From: Tenacibaculum larymnensis
GTDB taxonomy: Bacteria; Bacteroidota; Bacteroidia; Flavobacteriales; Flavobacteriaceae
Direction of reading: 5' to 3'
Assembly: GCF_028829235.1 (NCBI RefSeq)
Contig: NZ_JAIWJY010000001.1
Span: 372,001-436,000 of the forward strand
Length of the DNA: 64,000 bases
Within the stretch, counting starts at the first letter, position 1; every line of letters starts with the position of its first letter. A program made the position numbers and the translations under genes. This document shows, piece after piece, positions 54,883-64,000 of this stretch. The notes under the pieces are model-generated. The model ran no database searches. It was given only the letters and a program-made list of their open reading frames with translations, and was not told the DNA's origin.

Positions 54883-57800
54883 ATGGCTATATATATATCA
54901 AAAAACGCAATAAGCAAAAACCCTCTTATTACGCAAGAAATAGATAAGGAAGAGAAAAAATACCCATCTTTAAAATCAGAATTGCTAAAAACAGAATATT
55001 TAATATCCTTAATAGCAAATCCCAAAGGTGTTACATACTTAAGACGTGGTAATACGCAAAATGATAGCCTTTCAATAATAAGAATAAAACTAGCACTTAA
55101 TACTATACATGCTTATTATAAAACTATTGATGGTAATAATGAATATGAAATACCAGGAGGTTATTTTACTGATAGTGATATAAGAAATGGAGATTTTGAT
55201 AGCGCTTTAGAGTCAGCAATAATAGCATTTCAAAATTTTGCTGGTATAAATGATGATGGTGTTATTGGACCAGAAACTGTACTTTTTTTAGATAGCTATA
55301 TTAGCGATCAGGTTTTATACGACTTAAATAAAAATACAATACAAGGAAAAAAAACAGATAAAGAAGTTAGCATAATTACTAGTAACTCTACTCTAGATGA
55401 ACATGGGAATACTACTTATAAGTATTTTTTTAAAATAGGTGATAAGGAATTAGTTTATGAAGAAAAAAACGGAAAATCTTTAAAATTAAAGCCGTTAGAC
55501 CGAACTGATGCTAATGAAAAAGCTTTATTTTTATTAAATGACAAACAGAAAAAAGGATTAATAGATCAGCATGGTTCAGAACTTGAATTTTTAAAAGATT
55601 CTGAAAATACAGTGGTGTCTATTAAAGATAATACAGCGAGAACAAGTGTAAAAGGAGATCCAATAACCTCATTTGGAAGTTTGCAAGATGAGCTAAACAT
55701 AACTCCTCCAAAAATTTTAGGAGATGATCAAGCTAAATTATATTTGGTGAAAGATGGAGACGCTTTAGTAAAACTCATAGAACAAGAATATTATAACAAT
55801 CAACCTGTAGATATTCTAAATCCTCTTTCAGATACGGGAGAAGTTATTTATACTTTAAAAGCCCAGACCTTAAATACAGATTCAGGTACCCGAGAGCATG
55901 ACGCTAAGTTACAATTTTATATGAATCTATTGTACTATTGTAACTCAATTGAGAATCAAGATGGTTCGATTGTAGAGTTTGGTGTCAACAAATCAGATAC
56001 TTACACTAGATATGATAATGATCACTTATTAGAGTTTCAAATGTATAATAATACTCTTGATTCTAATAACCCAGAAACGGCACTCCCTAACTATTATCGC
56101 TTTTTAAAATACCAAGAAAGCAAGGGTTCAAAAATTGAATTTGACAATACTGGTGAGACCACTTCTTTTGTTATGAATGCAGGGAAGTATATATACATAC
56201 CTTCACGAGAGTTTGCTGATAGTTTATATTACCACATTAATTTTAGGCATCAAGAAATGTTGGTAGAAACAGAAAAAGGCTATGAATATGTTGCCGATAC
56301 TTCTTTTATTGATGATGTTATAGATCTTTTAAGTACTTGGACGGGAGCTGCTGCTGCCATTGTAAATTTTGTTGTAGAAGAAACAACTAATTTATTAAGT
56401 GAAGTGTATTTTTTTATGAAAGAGGCTTATGCATTTGCAAAGCAACTTTCTAAAGATTGGTTGAGAGGTTTAGGAGGGGAACTAGGAGGAGGTTTAGGAG
56501 GTACCTTTGGTATTTTTGCAGGAGATATAGAATCAACATCCGTTTTTTATCGAAAAATGTCTCGTAAAGATGAATATGTTTTTGTGTTGCAACAAAACAA
56601 CAAAGCATTCGGAGGGGTTGATGTAGGTGTAGGAGGAGCCGTAGGACTAAAAAAGACAGCTTTTGGGAAAAAGAAATCAAATATGTCGTTGGGCTTACAA
56701 ATTGGAGCAGGGGTAAAAGCAGGTCAAGTGTTTAATTATATGGCCGAGTATGAGCTTCCTGTAAGGCAAGAAGAGACTGCTGTTTTAACATTACTAGTTC
56801 ATGTATTTGGAGGCCCAGTAACAAAATTAGCAGCAAAAATGGCAGCAAGTTTAGGGGTGTTGAATATTGATCCAGATCAATACCTAACCAAAATGAAAAT
56901 AGGGCTTTCTGTTGAAGCAAATGTGTGGGGAGCATCTCAACTAGGATATAAAAAAGATGATGCTTCGAAGCCAGAGAAAAAGAAAAACATTAATTTTCCA
57001 TCAGGTCAAACCACACCAGATAATTCTAGCCAATCACCAGGGGATTGGTTAACAAAAAATATATTCAAATTATTCTCAGATGCAGGAATTTCTGCTGATG
57101 GATCGGCAGCGTTAGGCTCAGAAATAGAGTTTGAAGCTAAATATGATAACAAACCATTGGTGGTCGAAAAAGGAGACCGAGTTCCTAGCCAAATAAGAGC
57201 AAAAGTATTTTCTTTCTGTGGTGGTAGTTTTGCTGCTCATGGAATGGGAAGTCGTTTAACAAGATTGTTTTTATCAAATAACATAGCCGCTTTTTTAAAC
57301 TTTTTAAAATTTGACACTAATTATGGTTTTGGTCATGAAATAACATTTAATAGAGAAGGAAGAGCTGATGAATTAACCGTACAAGACGTGGATCCAATAT
57401 CCTCTGGAGACCCAGATAGTATTCCTGTTACTGCCAATGGCAGTAAGGCAAAATACGGAAACAACAAAGCTACTTGGGAAACACAAGCACTATTAAGTCG
57501 TTTTAGAGGTGATGTAGATGTTTTGTTTATACAGGGAAGCGAAGTTACGTTAAAACTAAACACTTACGAATTGGTTACAAGATTAAGAAATGGAAACTTT
57601 TTCACTTTTAATACCATTCAAGATGTCATACAACTGGTTTACAGTATAGAATTTCAGTTTAAACCTAGCTTATTAAACCTTGGAAGAAGTCAAGGAAGAG
57701 TGGTTTTTGCAGAAGGCGTAATGGGTTCTATGAATAATGGATTTAATAAAGGAAATAGGCGTGACTTTATAGCCAAAAAATCATTGGCTCAACGGGGTAA

Positions 57801-58596
57801 AAATGGTAAATATACAGGTGAAGTGTACGCGGGGCTTTATGCTAAAGTGGAGTTTAAAATAGGAGATTTATTAGGGTCAATAGCAAACGTAATAAAATAT
57901 TACATTCGTTATTGGTATTTACGTCTGAAAGCACCAATTGAGATTAATGACCAATTTTTACTTGATAAGATAAATAATTTCATCAATAATGATGTTCCAA
58001 TAAAAATAGAAAAAATATATAAAGCATTTGGTGAAACTAAAGAGAGTATTTTGTCGAAAGAACAATACGAGCAGCTGTTTGTAGAGTTGAACCAAGAAAT
58101 TACAGCTTTTTATACTGAGGAAAGTTTAGCACCTAATTTTGGTTCAACAGCACTAGAATTGTTAGATGTAACCGGTTATTTATTACAATACTTAAACAAC
58201 GAAACTGCTATTGTAAAGTCCACTAAAGTTGCCGGGGATACAGATACAAAATTGGCATATATGGATATTCAACGATTTACTCCTGCATTGGTAAGTATTG
58301 CAGATATTGTAGATACCGAGCTATTTGTAGAATCGAAACTTGGGGTTAAAATAGCACCAAACATCTCAGGAGCTATTGGTGGTAAACTACGTTTGTTGGC
58401 GATGTTTGAAGGAGCGTTGGCCTTTGTGTATCATGTAGTAGAAGATAATAAATTAATTCCTTTAGAAACAGGAGATTTAGATAAAAAAGTACTTACAGAT
58501 ATAGGAGCGTTTATAGGAATTGATAAAAGTACAGGTGAGGTAACCGATGCCAATGGTAAAGGGATTCGAAAAAGCATAATTCAACTGCCTAATTAA
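54883..58596 (+). CDS. Uncharacterised 1237-aa protein with N-terminal peptidoglycan-binding-like domain
   Basis: A large protein without signal peptide. Residues about 55-160 resemble a PG_binding_1-type domain (FDSALESAIIAFQNFAGINDDGVIGPETV). A Gly-rich hydrophobic segment at about 520-560 (GLGGELGGGLGGTFGIF), preceded by an amphipathic stretch near 485-505, suggests membrane interaction or pore-like behaviour. Further Gly-rich beta segments (GGVDVGVGGAVGL, LGLQIGAGVKAG) follow to about 610. The C-terminal 500 residues are mixed alpha/beta without recognised motif. It lies between the 684-aa gene (4 bases) and a lipoprotein gene (18 bases). Effector or structural roles are both possible. 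Confidence 0.6.
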   Translation: MAIYISKNAISKNPLITQEIDKEEKKYPSLKSELLKTEYLISLIANPKGVTYLRRGNTQNDSLSIIRIKLALNTIHAYYKTIDGNNEYEIPGGYFTDSDIRNGDFDSALESAIIAFQNFAGINDDGVIGPETVLFLDSYISDQVLYDLNKNTIQGKKTDKEVSIITSNSTLDEHGNTTYKYFFKIGDKELVYEEKNGKSLKLKPLDRTDANEKALFLLNDKQKKGLIDQHGSELEFLKDSENTVVSIKDNTARTSVKGDPITSFGSLQDELNITPPKILGDDQAKLYLVKDGDALVKLIEQEYYNNQPVDILNPLSDTGEVIYTLKAQTLNTDSGTREHDAKLQFYMNLLYYCNSIENQDGSIVEFGVNKSDTYTRYDNDHLLEFQMYNNTLDSNNPETALPNYYRFLKYQESKGSKIEFDNTGETTSFVMNAGKYIYIPSREFADSLYYHINFRHQEMLVETEKGYEYVADTSFIDDVIDLLSTWTGAAAAIVNFVVEETTNLLSEVYFFMKEAYAFAKQLSKDWLRGLGGELGGGLGGTFGIFAGDIESTSVFYRKMSRKDEYVFVLQQNNKAFGGVDVGVGGAVGLKKTAFGKKKSNMSLGLQIGAGVKAGQVFNYMAEYELPVRQEETAVLTLLVHVFGGPVTKLAAKMAASLGVLNIDPDQYLTKMKIGLSVEANVWGASQLGYKKDDASKPEKKKNINFPSGQTTPDNSSQSPGDWLTKNIFKLFSDAGISADGSAALGSEIEFEAKYDNKPLVVEKGDRVPSQIRAKVFSFCGGSFAAHGMGSRLTRLFLSNNIAAFLNFLKFDTNYGFGHEITFNREGRADELTVQDVDPISSGDPDSIPVTANGSKAKYGNNKATWETQALLSRFRGDVDVLFIQGSEVTLKLNTYELVTRLRNGNFFTFNTIQDVIQLVYSIEFQFKPSLLNLGRSQGRVVFAEGVMGSMNNGFNKGNRRDFIAKKSLAQRGKNGKYTGEVYAGLYAKVEFKIGDLLGSIANVIKYYIRYWYLRLKAPIEINDQFLLDKINNFINNDVPIKIEKIYKAFGETKESILSKEQYEQLFVELNQEITAFYTEESLAPNFGSTALELLDVTGYLLQYLNNETAIVKSTKVAGDTDTKLAYMDIQRFTPALVSIADIVDTELFVESKLGVKIAPNISGAIGGKLRLLAMFEGALAFVYHVVEDNKLIPLETGDLDKKVLTDIGAFIGIDKSTGEVTDANGKGIRKSIIQLPN

Positions 58597-58614
58597 TACA
58601 AACAAAATAACTAT

Positions 58615-59778
58615 ATGAGTCAACTAAAGTACATATTAACAATAGTCAGCCTGTCATTTTTCTATAGTTGTACAAGCCCCAAAATAAGTACGGGCAAGTA
58701 TGCGAGTTATTATAAAAATTCAGAGAGAGACTATTTTTATAATGGACCTGTTAAGGCTACAAGGTCTAGCATAAAAATATATAAAATAAAGGATTCTACT
58801 TTTCGTAAAAAATATTCGTTATATGCTACTCCTTATGCAAAACTTAAAGTAATTGCTCTTTTTGGGTACCATAAATTTGATAAAAATGGTATAAAACAAG
58901 TCTTTTTTGCCTTTGATTCTCTTACACAACCATTTCCAACGGGAGAAGTAAAAAACAAAAGGACACTAGCACGAATGTCAAAATTTATACAAGATCCAGT
59001 AGACATAAAGTTTAAGCTACAGTTTAAACAAAACCTACCCATTAAAAAATTTGTTTTCAATCCCTATCGGGTGCATTACATAAATAGGCATTATGATTTT
59101 TATGATGTAATTATAAAAAAAGACAGTTCCTATAAAATGTTAGCAAAGGCCTATAATTATGTTTTAAATAACAATGGAACAATACACCAAGAAAAACAAA
59201 TTAGTATATGGGATAATGATTTAGATGGAGTTATTGATGAGAAATCAAGTGGTTATATAGCTACCTATCATTACAATAAAAAAAAACAGCTTATAAAAAA
59301 AACATTCAATTTTGAAGATTACCCCTATTTTCCAGATCATGGGATGGTAAATTGGGATAGAGGTTCTGAGCCTCATGAAGAATACACCTATGATGATGCA
59401 GGGAATTTAACATCGGTGCGAACAACTGATTTTCGGAGGAATGGAAAAGAAAGGTTTACGAGGTTTTTAGAAAAATATAGCTATAACAAAAACAACCAGT
59501 TGATACATAAAAAAAGATGGGCAGCGGGCGGACACTCGTTTAATAAAGACTGGAAAGCGTATAACGAGTTTTTTTATACCAACAAACAAGAAGTGGCAAA
59601 AGTAGTTGCCTATGAAAATGATGAAGAAACGGTATATGCTACCTATCGTATGGAATATTTTGGACACGATGAGTACGATAACTGGACGAAATGTTATTTC
59701 TATTTAAATGACGAAGAAAAACCCTATGCAGAAGTAAACAGAATTATAGAGTACTACCAAGAGCAAAAGACAGAATAA
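58615..59778 (+). CDS. Lipoprotein with RHS/YD-like segment and Ca-binding-like loop
   Basis: A 387-aa lipoprotein: the signal ends in lipobox FYSC (Cys about 19). The mid region contains IWDNDLDGVIDE, a DxDxDG calcium-type loop (about residue 202). After it YDDAGNLTSVRTTDF and YSYNKNNQLIHKKRW resemble YD/RHS repeat units. It is anchored in the envelope and is the only cluster member with a clear export signal. It may present or immobilise the large partners; that is inferred from operon position (18 bases after the 1237-aa gene). Function unknown. Confidence 0.65.
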   Translation: MSQLKYILTIVSLSFFYSCTSPKISTGKYASYYKNSERDYFYNGPVKATRSSIKIYKIKDSTFRKKYSLYATPYAKLKVIALFGYHKFDKNGIKQVFFAFDSLTQPFPTGEVKNKRTLARMSKFIQDPVDIKFKLQFKQNLPIKKFVFNPYRVHYINRHYDFYDVIIKKDSSYKMLAKAYNYVLNNNGTIHQEKQISIWDNDLDGVIDEKSSGYIATYHYNKKKQLIKKTFNFEDYPYFPDHGMVNWDRGSEPHEEYTYDDAGNLTSVRTTDFRRNGKERFTRFLEKYSYNKNNQLIHKKRWAAGGHSFNKDWKAYNEFFYTNKQEVAKVVAYENDEETVYATYRMEYFGHDEYDNWTKCYFYLNDEEKPYAEVNRIIEYYQEQKTE

Positions 59779-59832
59779 AAATTAAAAAATTTACTAAGTA
59801 CAAGTAAAAAGAAAATAAAAAACAAATTGGCT

Positions 59833-62800
59833 ATGGAAAACAGTAATATGTACCCAAAATTAAACCAGCTATTACCGCTAGAAAGAATACCTAACGAATT
59901 AGAAGCTATTAAAGAGGTGTTGGCAAGTGTGTTAGACAGCATTTTTGTAAAAAACCTAATAGTTGGAAAAAGTTATGAAGGAGATGCAGGGTATTATACC
60001 CTCGATTTAGTAACCGATAGTTTAGGTGTAGATATCCCTTTTGTTGATGATTTACGGTTGGTATTTAACCCTACCAATACAGGTGCTACAGAAATTCCTA
60101 TTCAATTTGATTACTCTTGGTTAATTATAAAATATATTAAAGATTTTTCAGCTTCTTCTTTTGATAATGCTGTAGAATCTGTTTTCCATATTCTTTTAGA
60201 CTTAGCTGGTACCGATTCAAAAACATTATTAAAAGATGCAATTCTTGCATTTTACTCAGAAGCAACCTTTTTATCAGACTTTATTAACGATTTTAATACA
60301 AAATACAACCAAAACTTAACAGCAAGTACTTCAAACAATTTATCTGACCTAGAAAAAATAGAACTTTTGTCAGATGAAATTTACGAATTAGATTTAGACG
60401 TAATTCAAGTAATTTATGACAGCTTTATCAATATTTCTGTAGATGAAGGGTTACAAAAACTAGAAGAATTATTTATTGGGTATTTTGAAAATATTCAAGA
60501 AACGATAAAAGAAATAATTCAGTTAAACTTTAATCTAAGTATTGATGAAATAAGTTTAGGTCTACAGTTTCCACACAAATGGTTGCGACCAGTAGATGAA
60601 AATACCTTAGAGGTATTGCCAGATACTTATTACTCTGTTTTTAGTTTTAATGCAGGAAGACTTATTTATTCATCAAAAAACGGATTTGATTTTGTAAATA
60701 CTAGTAGCTTTAATTTAAACACCTCTGTGATAGGTAAAACAGGGCTTGTTATTGGTTTTTCAGATTTAAAAGTAGATTTAGAAAAAAATAGTAATATTCC
60801 AGAAGCCGATGCAGATGGTAGACCAGATGACTTTAAAGGTGTTTATGCTAAAAAAGCAACAATATCGTTACCTGCTAGGTGGTTTAAAGAGGTAGATAAT
60901 ACAACTCTTAGTATTGTAGCCAATGATATGTTGATAGGTACTGGAGGAGTATCGGGTACCATTGAATTACAAGCCATAGATGGCACACCAAATAATGGTC
61001 TTGACTATTTAGATACAAATTTAGGAGGCTGGTTAGTAGGCTTTAATCGTTTTGATATCCAGTTTAAACAAAACGCCGTTATTGAATCTAATATTGTTGG
61101 TAAGTTAACCATTCCTAAATTAAAAGATAGTGCAGGTAATATAGCAGACATAGAAATATCAGGGCACTTAAATGAAGAAGGAGACTTTAATTTAACGGCT
61201 TACGAAAAAGATGGTTTCAAAGAATTTAACCTATTTAATTTCGTGAACTTTAACCTACTCTCATTAGAGTTAGGAAAAGAAGACGATAAGTTTTACATAG
61301 GTACTTCATGTGAAATATGGTTTGATAATCCAATCATGAAAAAAGTTTTAAGAAACCAAAGAATAACGATTCCGAGACTACGTATTTATGAAGATGGTTC
61401 TATGGAAATTGTAGGTGGAAATGGGTTTATTCCTGTGAGTATTCCTTTAGATCTAGGCCCTATAGAAATTGCCATAACAGGAATCCACTTTGGTTCTATA
61501 CAGCAAGAATTTAATGGTAAAATGCGTAAGTATAACTATTGGGGATTTGATGGAGCTATAAGTTTAGATCCTTTGGGGCTTGATGCAAGAGGAGAAGGAA
61601 TTAAGTATTATTACACGGTAGATAATGATGAAAAAGATGAAAACGGTAATTTATTATTTCCTGAGGGGGGGGATAGTTTTTTAAGAATCCAAACAATTGA
61701 AGTAGACTTAATAATTCCTGGAACTGCAAACCCAGATGCTGCTTTGGCTATTATAAATGGAATGTTATCAATTCCAGAACCTGGAGAGTCTCAAGAGTAT
61801 GAAGGTAAAATAAGTTTAAAATTACCAAAAGCAAGAATATCGGGTGGGGCTCATATGAAATTACAACCCAAAGAACCTGCTTTTATTTTAGAAGCTGAAT
61901 TAGGTTTGTCTACACCAATATCATTAGCAGCAACAGGTTTAGCTTTTTACAGTTTTGGGGGAATACTAGGTTATAAATATGTAGCTGAAAAAGAAGCAAT
62001 ACCAGGGTTTACTTCAGAAAACACATGGTATGAGTATTATAAGTACCCTAAAAGAGGTGTAAACCTAGATAAATTTAGTGGGCCACCAAAAACAAATGAT
62101 TATAGTGTGCCTGTTGCATTAGGGGCAGGGACAGTATTAGGAACTATTTTTGATGATGGTTTTACATTTTCTACAAGATTAATGGCTATTTTATCATTAC
62201 CATCGGTATTTATTTTAGATGGTAGAGCCAATATTTTAGGAGAACGATTAGGTATTTTAGATGACACAGAACCACCATTTTTTGCTTTTGTAGCAGTTGG
62301 TGATAGCTCTTTCGAGTTTGCCATAGGAGCAGACTATAGTTTACCAAGCAATGGCTGGATTTTAGACTTATATGCTGAGGTGCAAGCAGGATTCTTTGCA
62401 AATAATCCATCTGGTTGGTATCTTAATTTTGGAACTAGACAAAAACCAATTAAAGCCGAAGTGCTAACTATTCTTAGTGCAAGGGCGTATTTAATGCTTT
62501 CTGCACGAGGAATGCAAATGGGTGCTCGAGCTGAATTAGATCTTAAGAAAAGTTTTGCAGGAATTAAAATTCATTTAAATGCTTATGTTGAAGTTGGTGC
62601 TCATATTAGTTTTGAAAGACTTCAATTAGGAGGCTATGTTGCAATTGGGGGAGCCATTGATATTGATATATGGAGAATATTTTCGTTGTACCTAAAACTA
62701 GATGTTATAGCGGCAGCTGAAGCAGCAAAACCATTTTTACTGTATTTTGAATTTAGACTAAAAGTATGTATCCGATTATTCTGGTTCTTAAAAATATGTG

Positions 62801-64000
62801 TACGTGTCACTATTCCTTTAAAATGGGAGCTTAGTAAACATGTAGATAGAACACCTATTCCTGCATTACCAAATGATGAATCTACCTATATTGATAGAAC
62901 TTTAGAGTCTGTAAAAGGAATTCACATGCTTACTGGTGAAACTTTTGATTTAAAATACACAAAAACACTACCTAACCCTAATACAATTAATAAAATAATA
63001 CCATTAGATACTTTTATTGATATAAAAACAATGAAAGGACTTTCACCTGTCTCAGTAAGAGATAAAATAGGTGGACATACTGGGATGGCGGAAAACTTTA
63101 TTGATTTAATACCACCAAATAAAGTGGTTCGTGGAGGTAGACAAATAAGGCAGGTTAAACATAAATACTCTATTGAAAAAATAGAAATTAAAATGTGGAA
63201 TGGTAGTAGTTGGGTTAACTATCACCCATTTGAAGCTGTTGTTCCTGTTAGTGATAGAGAGCTAGTTAATAATTTACCTATTGGTTATTGGCAAAGAACA
63301 GGTAAGCAATATGATGCTATTCGTATATTAGGAACCTCTCCTTTTTCATACATGACGGCAGGAGAACCAGGATGGTTTATTCCTGAACAATATGGGATTA
63401 CACCTTCAGAATTGTTCTGTGTTTCAGAAGGGTTAAAAAATGATTGTGTTAACTTCTTAAATAAAGAAATAGGAACAAAATACTATAGACCTAATGGTTT
63501 TATAGCACACAACATTAATGGAGCGTATTTTACACTAGATGGTATAGATGTAGAACCAGAATTTTTAGGATCTTCTAATGATGAGGAGCAAATAGTTACT
63601 ACTAATGAAAATAGAAGTTATCTTGAAATAAATAACCAAGAAAATAACTTTGATTTAGAAAAATCATTAGAATTTAAAAACTCGGAGAGCTTAGCTATTA
63701 TCTTGCCTACTCCAGCTAGAGAGGTAACATTAAAATTAACAACTTTTGCTGAAGGAATTACCATTACTTATTTTAAGACTGACGAAAATAGCTCTGTTCT
63801 TAAACAAGAATACACGGAAGTTGAAAGCATTTTTAAAACAAAAAATCAAACAAAATTTCCTGTAAAGTATGAGAGTGAAAATGCGTTAATTTCCAAGATA
63901 ATTATTACCCCAAGTATACCTAATATTGAAAGAATTAATGAGATAAGAGAAGAAATAGCCCAGCTATACGAATCTACATACGATGGGGCAGATGGAGAGG
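59833..64000 (+). CDS. Giant uncharacterised protein, 5' part (at least 1389 aa, runs off window)
   Basis: I translated from ATG 59833 (MENSNMYPKLNQLLPLERIP); the frame is open for 1389 codons to the end of the window. No signal peptide. The N-terminal 250 residues are helical and acidic. The middle (about 250-1000) is beta-rich with many Gly and hydrophobic strands, such as IEIAITGIHFGSIQQEFNG, GAISLDPLGLDARGEGIKYY and LGAGTVLGTIFDDGFTFS, then ARAYLMLSARGMQMGARAEL. At about 975-1000 there is FRLKVCIRLFWFLKICVRV, a hydrophobic, Cys-containing stretch. I cannot name the family; the large DUF6603-type proteins are a guess. An eight-G run at 61665-61672 is a possible frameshift site. Confidence 0.65.
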   Translation, partial: MENSNMYPKLNQLLPLERIPNELEAIKEVLASVLDSIFVKNLIVGKSYEGDAGYYTLDLVTDSLGVDIPFVDDLRLVFNPTNTGATEIPIQFDYSWLIIKYIKDFSASSFDNAVESVFHILLDLAGTDSKTLLKDAILAFYSEATFLSDFINDFNTKYNQNLTASTSNNLSDLEKIELLSDEIYELDLDVIQVIYDSFINISVDEGLQKLEELFIGYFENIQETIKEIIQLNFNLSIDEISLGLQFPHKWLRPVDENTLEVLPDTYYSVFSFNAGRLIYSSKNGFDFVNTSSFNLNTSVIGKTGLVIGFSDLKVDLEKNSNIPEADADGRPDDFKGVYAKKATISLPARWFKEVDNTTLSIVANDMLIGTGGVSGTIELQAIDGTPNNGLDYLDTNLGGWLVGFNRFDIQFKQNAVIESNIVGKLTIPKLKDSAGNIADIEISGHLNEEGDFNLTAYEKDGFKEFNLFNFVNFNLLSLELGKEDDKFYIGTSCEIWFDNPIMKKVLRNQRITIPRLRIYEDGSMEIVGGNGFIPVSIPLDLGPIEIAITGIHFGSIQQEFNGKMRKYNYWGFDGAISLDPLGLDARGEGIKYYYTVDNDEKDENGNLLFPEGGDSFLRIQTIEVDLIIPGTANPDAALAIINGMLSIPEPGESQEYEGKISLKLPKARISGGAHMKLQPKEPAFILEAELGLSTPISLAATGLAFYSFGGILGYKYVAEKEAIPGFTSENTWYEYYKYPKRGVNLDKFSGPPKTNDYSVPVALGAGTVLGTIFDDGFTFSTRLMAILSLPSVFILDGRANILGERLGILDDTEPPFFAFVAVGDSSFEFAIGADYSLPSNGWILDLYAEVQAGFFANNPSGWYLNFGTRQKPIKAEVLTILSARAYLMLSARGMQMGARAELDLKKSFAGIKIHLNAYVEVGAHISFERLQLGGYVAIGGAIDIDIWRIFSLYLKLDVIAAAEAAKPFLLYFEFRLKVCIRLFWFLKICVRVTIPLKWELSKHVDRTPIPALPNDESTYIDRTLESVKGIHMLTGETFDLKYTKTLPNPNTINKIIPLDTFIDIKTMKGLSPVSVRDKIGGHTGMAENFIDLIPPNKVVRGGRQIRQVKHKYSIEKIEIKMWNGSSWVNYHPFEAVVPVSDRELVNNLPIGYWQRTGKQYDAIRILGTSPFSYMTAGEPGWFIPEQYGITPSELFCVSEGLKNDCVNFLNKEIGTKYYRPNGFIAHNINGAYFTLDGIDVEPEFLGSSNDEEQIVTTNENRSYLEINNQENNFDLEKSLEFKNSESLAIILPTPAREVTLKLTTFAEGITITYFKTDENSSVLKQEYTEVESIFKTKNQTKFPVKYESENALISKIIITPSIPNIERINEIREEIAQLYESTYDGADGE

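Noticed and set aside
56450..56935. Minus-strand open frames inside the 1237-aa gene
   Set aside because: They are antisense to a long, coherent plus-strand frame, rich in Leu/His as is typical of reversed Gly/Ser/Asn codons, and have no promoter or homologue I recognise.
62100..62410. Minus-strand open frames near the end of the window
   Set aside because: They lie antisense within the open 59833 frame and show no independent support.
1..64000. Insertion sequences, rRNA operons, integrases or attachment sites
   Set aside because: None was found. No transposase or integrase motif is present in the translated genes, and the only tRNA has no flanking direct repeat that I could see.

Overview
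The window is AT-rich DNA from a Bacteroidota genome, almost certainly a marine member of Flavobacteriaceae. A Tenacibaculum-like organism is my best guess, but the genus is inference. The support is: three secreted proteins ending in type IX secretion (T9SS) sorting domains; many start-proximal TAnnTTTG (-7) promoter boxes, the Bacteroidota pattern; no Shine-Dalgarno sequences; and family-typical genes (DUF4292, DUF4153, S41 protease beside rnpA, prs-rplY-pth).

Layout. 1-6.7 kb, minus strand: AI-2E-type permease (cut by the window edge), EnvC/LytM-type envelope protein, DUF4292 lipoprotein, TPR protein, sugar nucleotidyltransferase and a fused double ABC ATPase. 7.0-17.8 kb, plus: three large T9SS cargo proteins (M43 protease, M4 protease, beta-propeller protein) that share one C-terminal cassette of GEVED, FN3, GEVED and sorting domains. 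17.9-30.8 kb: ABC-F ATPase, DEDD exonuclease, DUF4153 protein, PhoB/PhoR-like pair, purD, a DUF6909-like protein, S41 protease, rnpA and a glutaryl-CoA-dehydrogenase-like enzyme. 30.8-34.2 kb, minus: small membrane protein, lipoprotein, PPOX-fold protein and glpK. 34.2-37.6 kb: an unusual signalling locus, described below. 37.7-46.7 kb: TrmH-type methylase, mutS, a broken gene, MATE pump, enoyl-CoA hydratase homologue, two tiny membrane proteins, queD-like gene, pth, rplY and prs. 46.8 kb: tRNA-Leu(CAA). 47.2-48.4 kb: secreted Arg-rich protein. 48.5-52.5 kb, minus: molybdenum cofactor operon (moaA, small membrane protein, moeA, moaC, mobA-like). 52.8-64 kb, plus: a tightly packed cluster of very large proteins I cannot assign, running off the window.

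The most interesting locus is 34.2-37.6 kb. A TPR-containing histidine kinase and its overlapping response regulator are preceded by a 48-aa Gly/Thr-rich peptide gene and a strong hairpin. They are followed by three tandem mini transcription units on the same strand. Each unit has the same roughly 46-bp operator (two CGGAAA half-sites exactly 22 bp apart), a -7 box exactly 28 bp beyond the proximal half-site, a short transcript and an intrinsic terminator. One unit encodes a 33-aa peptide; the other two look like roughly 80-nt RNAs. I infer that the kinase/regulator pair controls these units, perhaps as a peptide/sRNA signalling circuit. The 52.8-64 kb cluster is the second candidate for something undescribed.
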